From assembly GCA_947428935.1 (NCBI GenBank), contig CANENS010000009.1:1-55937 (forward strand): a stretch of 55,937 nucleotides of DNA, given 5' to 3'. How positions within the stretch are numbered: the stretch's first letter is position 1; each line of letters starts with the position of its first letter. Shown piece after piece: positions 42,001 to 49,533 of this stretch. The position numbers and the translations under genes are program-made. This DNA is from an uncultured Candidatus Saccharibacteria bacterium (GTDB lineage: Bacteria > Patescibacteriota > Saccharimonadia > Saccharimonadales > Saccharimonadaceae). The notes below the pieces were generated by a model. It was given only the letters and a program-made list of their open reading frames with translations. It was not told the DNA's origin and searched no databases.

Positions 42001-43355
42001 CGCTCACAGATGATGAACTCGGTGGTTTTATCGCACGACAATTGGTCGAAACCAGCCAGTCGGTCAAGGCAATTCGAGATTTGTTGTCCCGTATTTACCC
42101 AGCAACAAAAATTGTGATGGTGAAGGCGGGGCAAGTTTCAGAATTTCGCCATCTGATGGGTGGCGACAAGAAAGATAAAACAGGAAATATTTGTCAGAAG
42201 GGCAAATACGAGTTTATTAAAGTGCGCGATCTTAACGACCTACACCACGCCAAAGATGCCTACCTAAATATTGTGGTTGGCAATGTCATGCATGAAACTT
42301 TTACTGATAATCCCTATGAATGGATTAAAAAACGTGAAGGTAAAGAATATTCTATCCGTCCAGAAAGAATTTTTCGGGAAAGTCAGACGTATCAACTCTC
42401 GGATGGTCGGCAAACTTCGTATCCAAAAGTTCGAGGTTGGGATTTTGCTGAAAGTACCAAGATTGTTAGCGATACGATGAAACGCAATGACGTGATTTGG
42501 GCACGCATGAATTATGTCGAAAGTAAAGAAATTTCTGACTTGCAGCTAGTCGGGAAAGGAGGGAAATCAGAAAACTTGTTGCGAATTAAAAGGCAGGATC
42601 GCCTGGATCCTAAAAAGTATGGAGGATATAATTCGCTTAAAGGTGCGCATTTTGCCTTAATCGAGGCTAAAAACAAAAAAGGGGAAGTCGAGCGTCGCCT
42701 TATCCAAATTCCAATTATTGCGAGAAATGATGTAGAAAAATATGTTAATGAGAATTATCCCGGTGCACAAGTAATTATTTCGGTAATCAAGATAAAATCA
42801 AAATTAAAGATTGATCATATTCCAATTTGCATTATGAATAAAGATTCGGAATCAAAGAACGGCTATTGTCACGCACTTCAGGCTCTATTTCCGGCGAATC
42901 ATAACTATTACCTGAAGAAGATTTCCGCAGTCGTAAAAAAGGATCAGCTCGCACGCTCTAACTATGAGATAAGTGAACGAGATGAAGTTAATATCGAAGG
43001 AAATTTAGCGATTTACGATCTGTTTTGCCGGAAGCTTAATCTGTATTCTGGGTTACCGGAACTTGCGAGTGTAATCCCCAAGATTTTATCCAGTAAGGAA
43101 AAGTTCGCTCGGCTGGATCTTAAACAGCAATGCCTAACTCTTAGTCAGATGCTAAATATACTTTCTTGTGGTCCTCAAAATGCCAAACTCGGTAATATTG
43201 GTTGTGGAGATAACGCTGGCAGAATTCGAATCAGTAATGATAAATTGTTTAAATTTACAGAGTTATATTTAGTTAACCAATCTCCTACCGGTCTTTATGA
43301 AGAAATAATTGATCTAAAAACTGTCCAACCTAAGAAATCTTGGAAAGCAGCATAG
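39093..43355 (+). CDS. cas9: Cas9 endonuclease, type II-A
   Basis: This 1420-residue RNA-guided nuclease cuts both DNA strands at protospacers. RuvC-I is YYIGLDCGTNSVGWAATD (D12), and the Arg-rich bridge helix is at about residues 63-90 (AERRVQRSTRRRGARAKNRL). RuvC-II is KIFLEVTRGED (E818). The HNH active site is YDIDHIYPRS (H903), and RuvC-III is HHAKDAYLNIVVGN (H1051, H1052, D1055). All catalytic residues are present. The C-terminal PAM-interacting domain has DPKKYGGY and R1377-I-R1379, aligned with R1333 and R1335 of the Streptococcus pyogenes enzyme. ATG 39093 has GAGGGA ahead of it. cas1 starts directly after the stop codon. An intact frame suggests the gene is under selection. Confidence 0.97.
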   Translation: MNEKRPYYIGLDCGTNSVGWAATDEKYHLLKGTRRIKNDKGLKTKKQTLWGFRLFDEANTAAERRVQRSTRRRGARAKNRLKLLRMLFRDEIAEVDPGFYQRLKESFYYEEDKRLRRNSKNTLFNDQNFTDRDFHAEYPTIWHLRQSIIDPKNKDKKFDIRLYFLAIQHILKHRGHFLLQGNIGDGGADFLPLFDAFRDEAERLGCRIADVPNEVGALLMKESSKTDKKKDLKNILYLEGDELDEDAPKGQAELAGLLVGSKVNLKKIFAIEDEEKFPYSFAEGVFEDKILDIEQAIGAENLDLVYAAKNIYDYVVLHNLLGKHKMISDAMVVNYELHEEDLGKLKKIFKPHKELYHKLFKTELYDEKFPSYDAYIGKAYTQDKSGRKSSKSINQEDFNKHLHKLLTEIKPKTSPDLLPLVDELLERTETGEKSTLSFLLPKQRGQAKGTIPMQLHANELNIILEKLQRDYPSFAVEVAGEKSEYNTKAKKILKIHSFRIPYYCGPIVKRKYDDNGKLVPKGKSQFSWADEEISELVYPWNFDELVNKDGRAQNFIRRMTNECTYLLGEDVLPKNSLIYQKFMVLNELNNLKINNQRIDNRLKQQIFECGYEKGELKGDITLKKLERWCKDNSLIGNNDELSGTSEVKNLPKYQTYQDFCRILGDDFGQKYTQTKLEKIIELITILGDEKDMLGRSIQRELDCDSELAKKLSKLSYKDWGRMSAKFLDGIVVNNHTILDYLWEDNKNLMELLGQEVGFGKVVEQYNDTKLPASAKINYQDVVKLYCSPAVKRSVWQTIKIVNELVKNIGCAPAKIFLEVTRGEDPKSKGKYTLARKRDLETKFKAVKTDNARAILEQLEGFEDRDLQSKKLFLYFSQMGKCAYSGEPINLEDLNNSQLYDIDHIYPRSKTKDDSITRNLVLVKASLNREKTNTYPISESIRGKMRGMWAAWLRAGLITKEKYERLVRSTPLTDDELGGFIARQLVETSQSVKAIRDLLSRIYPATKIVMVKAGQVSEFRHLMGGDKKDKTGNICQKGKYEFIKVRDLNDLHHAKDAYLNIVVGNVMHETFTDNPYEWIKKREGKEYSIRPERIFRESQTYQLSDGRQTSYPKVRGWDFAESTKIVSDTMKRNDVIWARMNYVESKEISDLQLVGKGGKSENLLRIKRQDRLDPKKYGGYNSLKGAHFALIEAKNKKGEVERRLIQIPIIARNDVEKYVNENYPGAQVIISVIKIKSKLKIDHIPICIMNKDSESKNGYCHALQALFPANHNYYLKKISAVVKKDQLARSNYEISERDEVNIEGNLAIYDLFCRKLNLYSGLPELASVIPKILSSKEKFARLDLKQQCLTLSQMLNILSCGPQNAKLGNIGCGDNAGRIRISNDKLFKFTELYLVNQSPTGLYEEIIDLKTVQPKKSWKAA

Positions 43356-44238
43356 ATGTCTTGGCGGGTGGTAGTAATTTCGAAACGCAGTAAGCTTGAT
43401 TATAAAATGGGGTCGCTAGTGGTGCGTAGCGGTGAGGATGAGAAACGCATTTTTTCTCAATGATATATCGGTATTAATGTGCGAAAGCACGGCAATTTCA
43501 ATTACGGCCTATTTGCTTGCGGAGCTGACATCGCGCAAAATTAAGGTGATCTTTTGCGATAACCAACATAATCCAGCATCTGAACTTATTCCGATGCACG
43601 GTAGTTATGTCAGTAGCGGAAGAATTCGCGAACAAATTGCTTGGACCGATGAAGGCAAAGCGAAAGTTTGGCAGAAAATCGTGCAGCACAAAATCACCAA
43701 TCAGGCTTTAGTATTAAGGCGAGCCGGCCAAGATAAAAAGAGTGAGCAGCTGTTGGCGTACGCTGTGCAAGTCGAACCTGGAGATAAAACTAATCGCGAA
43801 GGACACGCTGCGAAAGTCTACTTCAATTCGCTATTTGGTTTAGAATTTTACCGCGATGCTAGCGATATTAGAAATGCGATTCTCAATTATGGATATACCA
43901 TTTTGCTCGCATGTTTTAATCGCGAAATCGCAGCTAGCGGTTATTTAACTCAACTTGGAATTTGGCATGACAATGCAGAAAATCCGTTCAATCTTGGTTC
44001 GGACTTAATGGAGCCATTTCGACCAATTATTGATGAATTTGCTTATAAGCATTCGTATTTCAAGACTTTTGAAAAAGATGAAAAACTGCAAGTTCTAAAC
44101 CTACTAAATTCAAAAGTTGAGATCGATAGTACCGAGCAATTTTTGAATAACGCAATTGGCATATATAGCCGCAGTATATTTAACGCGTTATCTGGTGAGG
44201 ACAACAAAATTAAAAATATCAGCTGGTATGAGTTATAG
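43356..44238 (+). pseudogene. cas1: cas1, interrupted by a +1 frameshift
   Basis: Cas1 is the integrase that inserts new spacers. Reading from ATG 43356, the base after the cas9 stop, gives the normal type II N-terminus MSWRVVVISKRSKLDYKMGS and LVVRSGEDEKRIF, then goes out of frame. The rest (LNDISVLMCESTAISITAYL, VIFCDNQHNPASELIPMHG, NREGHAAKVYFNSLFGLEF, YGYTILLACFNREIAASGY, FNLGSDLMEPFRPI) is in the next frame to the stop at 44238. The catalytic Glu, His and Asp are in these blocks. The T6 run at 43450-43455 needs five T residues to restore a 293-residue protein. An internal start at 43432 would lose the N-terminal beta domain. A sequencing error or transcript slippage are alternatives. Confidence 0.85.
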
Positions 44239-44548
44239 ATTTATGCGTGTTATTGTTATGTTTGACCTTCCGACTGAAACTTCGATGGATCGCCGCCATT
44301 ATCGCTGGTTTCGTAAATATCTGATAGATGAAGGTTTTGTCATGATGCAAGAATCAATTTATACCAAAATTTGTCTGAACATGCACGCCGTATCAAAAGT
44401 TGAACTTAATATTCAGAAAAATCGTCCGCCGAAGGGAATCGTACAAGTCATGAATATTACCGAAAAACAGTTCGCGTCTATGAAATTAGTGGTAGGGGAA
44501 GTTGATTCGGTCAATATTCAAAGCGACGAAAGGTTGATAGTTTTATGA
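44228..44548 (+). CDS. cas2: Cas2
   Basis: Cas2 bridges two Cas1 dimers in the spacer integration complex. The 106-residue protein starts MSYRFMRVIVMFDLPTETSM, with the ferredoxin-like fold's first strand and Asp, then RRHYRWFRKYLIDEGFVMMQ and SIYTKICLNMHAV, typical of type II Cas2. It overlaps the end of cas1 by 11 bases and ends in ATGA shared with csn2, so all adaptation genes are translationally coupled. Confidence 0.95.
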   Translation: MSYRFMRVIVMFDLPTETSMDRRHYRWFRKYLIDEGFVMMQESIYTKICLNMHAVSKVELNIQKNRPPKGIVQVMNITEKQFASMKLVVGEVDSVNIQSDERLIVL

Positions 44549-45213
44549 TTCTGCGACATTTGAATTTAGAACAGGAATTGGAGTGGACTGAAACTCGGCA
44601 TGTTTGTGAACTAGTTATTGAATCTCCGAAGTTTTTGCGAGAGATTATTAAGGACCTTACGATTACTGAAGAAGAAAAAGAACTTAGTATTACCGTAGAT
44701 GGTAAGCCCTTAGATTTCGATAAGGACACCGATGTGATTTTTAATCCACTTAAATTGGATTTTAATAGTAGGCGCGCGATGACTACATTGCTCAAAATGC
44801 TAGTTAAAACTTCCTTGTCTGAAGAATTCTACCTTGCCACCAATACGTTTAAATCTAAGATAGTTAAATATTTGGATGAGCTTATTGACGCCGAGGCTTT
44901 TAATTTTGAAGTTTCTACGGATGATTTTACAATCGATAGTATTGCCAAAGCCGTAAGCATACATATCGTCGGAGATGAGGATGACTTCGTTGAGCTGCTG
45001 ACCGATTATGTAGCCATGATGGTTGATCTGGCGAAGATTAAGCTATTCGTTTTTATCGGATTAAGGCCACTTATGACTGAAGAAGAGCTAGTTCGTTTTT
45101 GTCATAATCTCGATAACCATCAAATAGACATATTACTGATTGAAAGCTGTGTAGGTGAAACATTATCAAATGTGCCAAGAATTATCGTAGATACCGATAA
45201 TTGTGAAATCTGA
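44545..45213 (+). CDS. csn2: Csn2, type II-A adaptation protein
   Basis: Csn2 forms a ring-shaped tetramer that slides on double-stranded DNA ends and is required for spacer acquisition in type II-A systems. The 222-residue protein matches the canonical length. It begins MILRHLNLEQELEW and has DTDVIFNPLKLDFNSRRAMT, KIVKYLDELI, and a C-terminal IKLFVFIGLRPLMTEEELVR with DILLIESCVGE, which resembles the GLRxYLTxEEL and LLIE blocks of Csn2. Its presence defines subtype II-A. It shares ATGA with cas2. The CRISPR leader follows directly. Confidence 0.9.
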   Translation: MILRHLNLEQELEWTETRHVCELVIESPKFLREIIKDLTITEEEKELSITVDGKPLDFDKDTDVIFNPLKLDFNSRRAMTTLLKMLVKTSLSEEFYLATNTFKSKIVKYLDELIDAEAFNFEVSTDDFTIDSIAKAVSIHIVGDEDDFVELLTDYVAMMVDLAKIKLFVFIGLRPLMTEEELVRFCHNLDNHQIDILLIESCVGETLSNVPRIIVDTDNCEI

Positions 45214-45326
45214 GTTAAGTCGTGATATTAGTGTTCTGGGTTTGCACGTAGTATAATGATAGTAGTCAATGCGATATATTGATAAATAAGTCGTGTTTTT
45301 ATTAACGACACTTGAGCCAATTTGAG
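45214..45326 (+). promoter_or_regulatory. CRISPR leader with leader-anchoring sequence
   Basis: The 113 bases between csn2 and the first repeat are AT-rich. They hold TATAAT (about 45253-45258), two AAGTCGTG copies that echo part of the repeat, and a GTCGT/ACGAC hairpin. The last seven bases before repeat 1 are ATTTGAG (45320-45326), the leader-anchoring sequence known from one group of type II-A systems. This fixes the leader-proximal end of the array on the csn2 side. Confidence 0.8.
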
Positions 45327-46003
45327 GTTTGAGAGTCGTGTAATATCATCGTGTGACTGAACAAGTTTTTGGCAGACCATTCTAATGCTCTAGTTTGAGA
45401 GTCGTGTAATATCATCGTGTGACTGAACCCCTGTGGGAGGGGGTAGGCTTAGGCAATCGTTTGAGAGTCGTGTAATATCATCGTGTGACTGAACCCACCA
45501 CGCCACCACCACACCCGCACAGAAGTTTGAGAGTCGTGTAATATCATCGTGTGACTGAACTCCCATTATGATTGATAAGCCACTTCTTAAGTTTGAGAGT
45601 CGTGTAATATCATCGTGTGACTGAACGGCGACGGTACTGATTGACGGGGTGAGTGTGTTTGAGAGTCGTGTAATATCATCGTGTGACTGAACCCCTGTGG
45701 GAGGGGGTAGGCTTAGGCAATCGTTTGAGAGTCGTGTAATATCATCGTGTGACTGAACGCAGTTTGTCCGCCAGCTGCAGCTGCACTTGTTTGAGAGTCG
45801 TGTAATATCATCGTGTGACTGAACGCAGCTTGTCCGCCAGCTGCAGCTGCACTTGTTTGAGAGTCGTGTAATATCATCGTGTGACTGAACTCACAGGCTC
45901 GCAACGCACTTACTTACACAGTTTGAGAGTCGTGTAATATCATCGTGTGACTGAACTATAGTTGAATATATACAGGAATACAAAAGTTTGAGAGTCGTGT
46001 AAT
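45327..46003 (+). CRISPR. type II-A CRISPR array, ten full repeats plus a truncated one
   Basis: Ten identical 36-bp repeats (first at 45327-45362, beginning GTTTGAGAGTCGTGTAATAT and ending GTGTGACTGAAC) start at 45327, 45393, 45459, 45525, 45591, 45657, 45723, 45789, 45855 and 45921. A last repeat at 45986-46003 keeps only its first 18 bases, marking the old, trailer end. Spacers are 30 bases except the last (29). Spacers 2 (45429-45458) and 6 (45693-45722) are identical. Spacers 7 and 8 differ by one base. The repeat pairs with the tracrRNA anti-repeat. Confidence 0.98.
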
Positions 46004-46115
46004 GCTAGTTTGCTCTAAGAAGTGAAGCGCTTATTATTAAAGCAGTTTGCGTTATCTGGTGGCAATAGTATAGATGTGATAGAATAGTAACTAATAGATA
46101 TTGGGAGTAAAACTA

Positions 46116-47687
46116 ATGACCGATAATAGAAAAGAGCAGGAACGCGCCGAATTGCACCGAACGATTTGGGGGATTGCCAACGATCTGCGTGGCAGTGTGG
46201 ATGGCTGGGATTTTAAACAATATATTCTGGGCATGTTGTTTTATCGCTTTATTTCAGAAAATTTGACGAATTATATTAATAAATCCGAACACGAAGCAGG
46301 GAATCTCGAGTTTGATTATGCTGATTTGTCAGATAGTGACGCTGAGCAAATTCGTGAAGATATGGTAAATACCAAAGGTTTCTTCATTCTACCAAGTCAG
46401 CTTTTTTGCAACGTGCGCAAGAATGCGGATCACGACGATAACTTGAACGAAACACTAGAAAGAGCTTTAAACTCAATCGAAGAATCTGCCAAAGGTGCCG
46501 AGAGTGAGGATGACATGAAGGGGCTATTTGACGACCTTGATGTCAATAGTAGTAAACTGGGCAATTCGGTCACAAAGCGTAATGAGCATCTCACTCAGCT
46601 CATGGATGGGGTAGGCGAAATGAAGCTTGGTGAATATCAAGATAATACTATCGACGCCTTTGGTGACGCGTATGAATACCTTATGGGGATGTATGCTTCT
46701 AGTGCTGGTAAAAGCGGTGGTGAGTATTATACTCCACAAGAAGTCTCGGAGCTGCTTACTCGGATTACGGTTTTGGGCAAAACATCGGTTAACAAAGTTT
46801 ACGATCCGGCTTGCGGTTCGGGTTCTTTGTTGTTGAAATTTGCGAAAATTCTCGGTAAGGATAACGTTCGCCAGGGTTTTTATGGTCAAGAAATCAATAT
46901 TACAACTTATAACCTTTGTCGTATTAATATGTTTTTGCATGATATCGACTATGACAAGTTTAATATTGCTCTAGGCGATACATTGACCGATCCTCAACAT
47001 GAAATGGATGAGCCATTTGAGGCGATCGTTTCCAATCCACCCTATTCTATTAAGTGGGAAGGGAGCGATAATCCGGTTTTGATTAATGACGCGAGATTTT
47101 CGCCGGCTGGAGTTTTAGCCCCAAAGTCAAAGGCTGACCTAGCGTTTATCATGCATTCGCTTAGTTGGCTAGCTACTAATGGTACGGCTGCGATAGTTTG
47201 TTTTCCGGGGATTATGTACCGTGGCGGTGCCGAACAAAAGATTCGTAAATACCTCGTTGATAATAATTTTGTTGACGCCGTAATTCAACTCCCGGATAAT
47301 TTATTCTACGGTACTAGTATTGCGACTTGCATTATGGTGCTGAAAAAGTCGAAGACCGACAATGCGGTTTTGTTTATCGATGCTTCAAAAGAATTTGTCA
47401 AAGTGACGAATAGCAATAAGCTTACTGCGAAAAATATCGAACAGATTTTGCAATGGTATCAGAATCGTCAAGACGTCGACCATTTGGTTCGGTGTGTTGA
47501 TAAAAATGAGATTGCCGAACAAAATCATAATCTTTCGGTTTCTACTTATGTTGAGCCGGAGGACACGCGCGAAAAAATCGATATTATAAAATTGAATGCA
47601 GAGTTGAAGGATATTGTAGCGCGAGAGAATATTTTACGTGCGGAAATTGATAAGATAATCGTCGAGATTGAAGATGATGAGAAATAA
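46116..47687 (+). CDS. hsdM: type I restriction-modification methyltransferase HsdM
   Basis: HsdM methylates adenine in the recognition sequence together with HsdS and forms the restriction complex with HsdR. The 523-residue protein has the N-terminal helical domain ([30 protein letters not shown]), the entry motif [15 protein letters not shown], the SAM motif [16 protein letters not shown] and the catalytic [11 protein letters not shown] (NPPY). All are intact. ATG 46116 is preferred; TTGGGAG lies upstream. A promoter with TTGCGT and TATAGA lies just after the CRISPR array. hsdS follows after 71 bases. Confidence 0.97.
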   Translation: MTDNRKEQERAELHRTIWGIANDLRGSVDGWDFKQYILGMLFYRFISENLTNYINKSEHEAGNLEFDYADLSDSDAEQIREDMVNTKGFFILPSQLFCNVRKNADHDDNLNETLERALNSIEESAKGAESEDDMKGLFDDLDVNSSKLGNSVTKRNEHLTQLMDGVGEMKLGEYQDNTIDAFGDAYEYLMGMYASSAGKSGGEYYTPQEVSELLTRITVLGKTSVNKVYDPACGSGSLLLKFAKILGKDNVRQGFYGQEINITTYNLCRINMFLHDIDYDKFNIALGDTLTDPQHEMDEPFEAIVSNPPYSIKWEGSDNPVLINDARFSPAGVLAPKSKADLAFIMHSLSWLATNGTAAIVCFPGIMYRGGAEQKIRKYLVDNNFVDAVIQLPDNLFYGTSIATCIMVLKKSKTDNAVLFIDASKEFVKVTNSNKLTAKNIEQILQWYQNRQDVDHLVRCVDKNEIAEQNHNLSVSTYVEPEDTREKIDIIKLNAELKDIVARENILRAEIDKIIVEIEDDEK

Positions 47688-47758
47688 TGAAGTTATAGTA
47701 ATAGAACCTTCGGTTTGTAAAACTATGAGTAATATGGGCGACGTGGAGTGAGGTTATA

Positions 47759-48934
47759 ATGAGTAGGCTGAAAGAATTAATTAATAAACTTTGCCCGGAT
47801 GGGGTGGAGTACGTGGAGTTAGGAGAGGCCGTTAACGTGATTCGTGGCAAACGTCTCACAAAAAATCAGTTATCGGAAGAAAAAACAGATTCGTATGGTA
47901 TCCCGGTGATACACGGCGGCGATACTCCTATGGGATATTATATAGAGGCTAATCGTAAAGCTGGCACTACGATAGTCATTAATACGGGAACCGCTGGGAA
48001 CGTCTACTATTATGCTGAACCATACTGGTCATCGGACGCTTGCTTTTCTCTGTATCCAAAGCAATCACGGAAGCTATTAGATCGATTTTTATTCTTCTGT
48101 GTCAAAACGAAAGAAGAAACGCTACACTCAAAGATTAGAAGTGGCGCAATGCCTACCATTGATGCGCTTGCCGTTGAAAAGATTAGAGTCCCTCTTCCCC
48201 CTATAGAGATCCAAAAAGAAATCGTCGAAATCCTTGACAAATTCACTGAGTATGATACAGAATTACAGTCAGAATTACAGGGTCGTATTAAACAGTATGA
48301 ATATTACCGTGATAGGCTTTTGAGTTTCGATACAGATATCCCAAAAGTAAAACTTGGCGAGGCTTTTTATATAAAAAATGGCTATACCCCCTCAAAGTCT
48401 AATCCCGAATATTGGGAGCAGGGAACAATCCCATGGTTTAGAATGGAAGATATTCGGGGGAATGGTAGAGTGTTGGAGGATTCGATTCAACATGTTACTC
48501 CATCAGCTGTAAAAGGCGAGCTATTTCCGGCAAATTCCGTAATCCTATCCACAACGGCTACAATTGGAGAGCCAGCATATATAACTGTTCCATTCCTCAC
48601 GAACCAGCAAATTACGTGTATATGGCCAAAAGAGAAATATATTAATAAAATTGATCCGAAGTTCGTATTCTATTATAGCTTCAGAATAGGACAATGGTGC
48701 AAAATAATCTCAAACAAAGGCGGAGGGCTTCCGATTGTAAATATATCGAAGCTTAAAGAGTATGATTTTCCTCTTCCTCCCCTCGCAGTTCAAAGCCGTA
48801 TCGTCGGCGTCTTAGATAACTTTGATAAAATTTGTTCTGATCTAAAAAATGGCCTTCCTGCTGAAATTGAAAAACGCCAACAACAGTATGAATTCTATCG
48901 AGATGCGATATTGACGTTCGTAGAAAAAAGGTGA
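47759..48934 (+). CDS. hsdS: type I specificity subunit HsdS
   Basis: HsdS reads the bipartite DNA target. The 391-residue protein has two target recognition domains: TRD1 about residues 15-150 (YVELGEAVNVIRGKRLTKNQ to PLPPIEIQKEIVEILDKF) and TRD2 about 195-345 (VKLGEAFYIKNGYTPSK to PLPPLAVQSRIVGVLDNF). Each is followed by a conserved coiled-coil spacer (YEYYRDRLLSF and YEFYRDAILTF). GAGTGAGG precedes ATG 47759. A third recognition unit follows downstream in the same frame (48992-49521) but is separated by TGA. Confidence 0.95.
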   Translation: MSRLKELINKLCPDGVEYVELGEAVNVIRGKRLTKNQLSEEKTDSYGIPVIHGGDTPMGYYIEANRKAGTTIVINTGTAGNVYYYAEPYWSSDACFSLYPKQSRKLLDRFLFFCVKTKEETLHSKIRSGAMPTIDALAVEKIRVPLPPIEIQKEIVEILDKFTEYDTELQSELQGRIKQYEYYRDRLLSFDTDIPKVKLGEAFYIKNGYTPSKSNPEYWEQGTIPWFRMEDIRGNGRVLEDSIQHVTPSAVKGELFPANSVILSTTATIGEPAYITVPFLTNQQITCIWPKEKYINKIDPKFVFYYSFRIGQWCKIISNKGGGLPIVNISKLKEYDFPLPPLAVQSRIVGVLDNFDKICSDLKNGLPAEIEKRQQQYEFYRDAILTFVEKR

Positions 48935-48943
48935 GATAACAGA

Positions 48944-48959
48944 ACACACACACACACAC
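48944..48959. repeat. (AC)8 dinucleotide tract between hsdS units
   Basis: Eight AC units (ACACACAC...) lie ten bases after the hsdS stop codon, in the same frame as both hsdS and the third recognition unit. Such tracts are slippage-prone, and length change would shift the frame of anything translated across it. Confidence 0.85.
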
Positions 48960-48991
48960 TTAGAAGAATAATCCAATATATCTTTGGATAT

Positions 48992-49521
48992 GTGCCGGTT
49001 AAACTACATAATATATGTAGCATTGAACGTGGACGTCGCGTTGTAAAGGCGTCCTTACAAAATGAAAATAAGTATCCTATCTACCAGAATAGTTTAACCC
49101 CGTTAGGTTATTATCGGGATAGTAATTTTCCTAGTGGAACCACCTTTATAATCGCTGCTGGAGCTGCAGGCGAAATAGGATATTCAAAAGAGGATTTTTG
49201 GGCGGCAGATGACCGCTTCTGTTTTAAATGCACTGAAGACATACAAGACAGATTTTGTATTATACGCTTTTATCTCAGCACGAGAAAATAAAGAATCAAG
49301 TCAGAAAAGCGAGCATCCCACGAATTTCGAAGCAAAGCATAGAGAATTTAACTATTTTGTTGCCTACTACAGAAAAACAAAACGCAACTATAAATACCCT
49401 TAACCACTTCGACCAGCTTTCTCACGATCTTACGACTGGTCTCCCTGCCGAGATTGAAAAACATCAAAAACGCTACGAATATTATAGGAATAAACTACTA
49501 TCTTTCCCAGAAAAAAAGTAA
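48992..49521 (+). pseudogene. third HsdS recognition unit, frameshifted
   Basis: From GTG 48992 the frame reads PVKLHNICSIERGRRVVKAS, YPIYQNSLTPLGYYRDSNF and TFIIAAGAAGEIGYSKEDFW, a TRD similar to TRD1 of hsdS. It goes out of frame at about 49255. The next frame continues YYTLLSQHEKIKNQVRKASI, LLPTTEKQNATINTLNHFDQ and LPAEIEKHQKRYEYYRNKLL, the conserved spacer. One T missing in a TTTT run (GATTTTG, about 49253-49256) explains the break. Restored, it is a half-subunit of about 177 residues that could recombine with hsdS to change target specificity. Confidence 0.75.
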
Positions 49522-49533
49522 TATAATATTGCT

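Noticed and set aside
45713-45904. 63-codon frame with repeated peptide on the minus strand
   Set aside because: It is a translation of CRISPR repeats and spacers, not a gene.
48753-48959. Minus-strand frame starting in the AC tract
   Set aside because: It is the shadow of hsdS, and its repetitive Cys-Val start comes from the dinucleotide tract.
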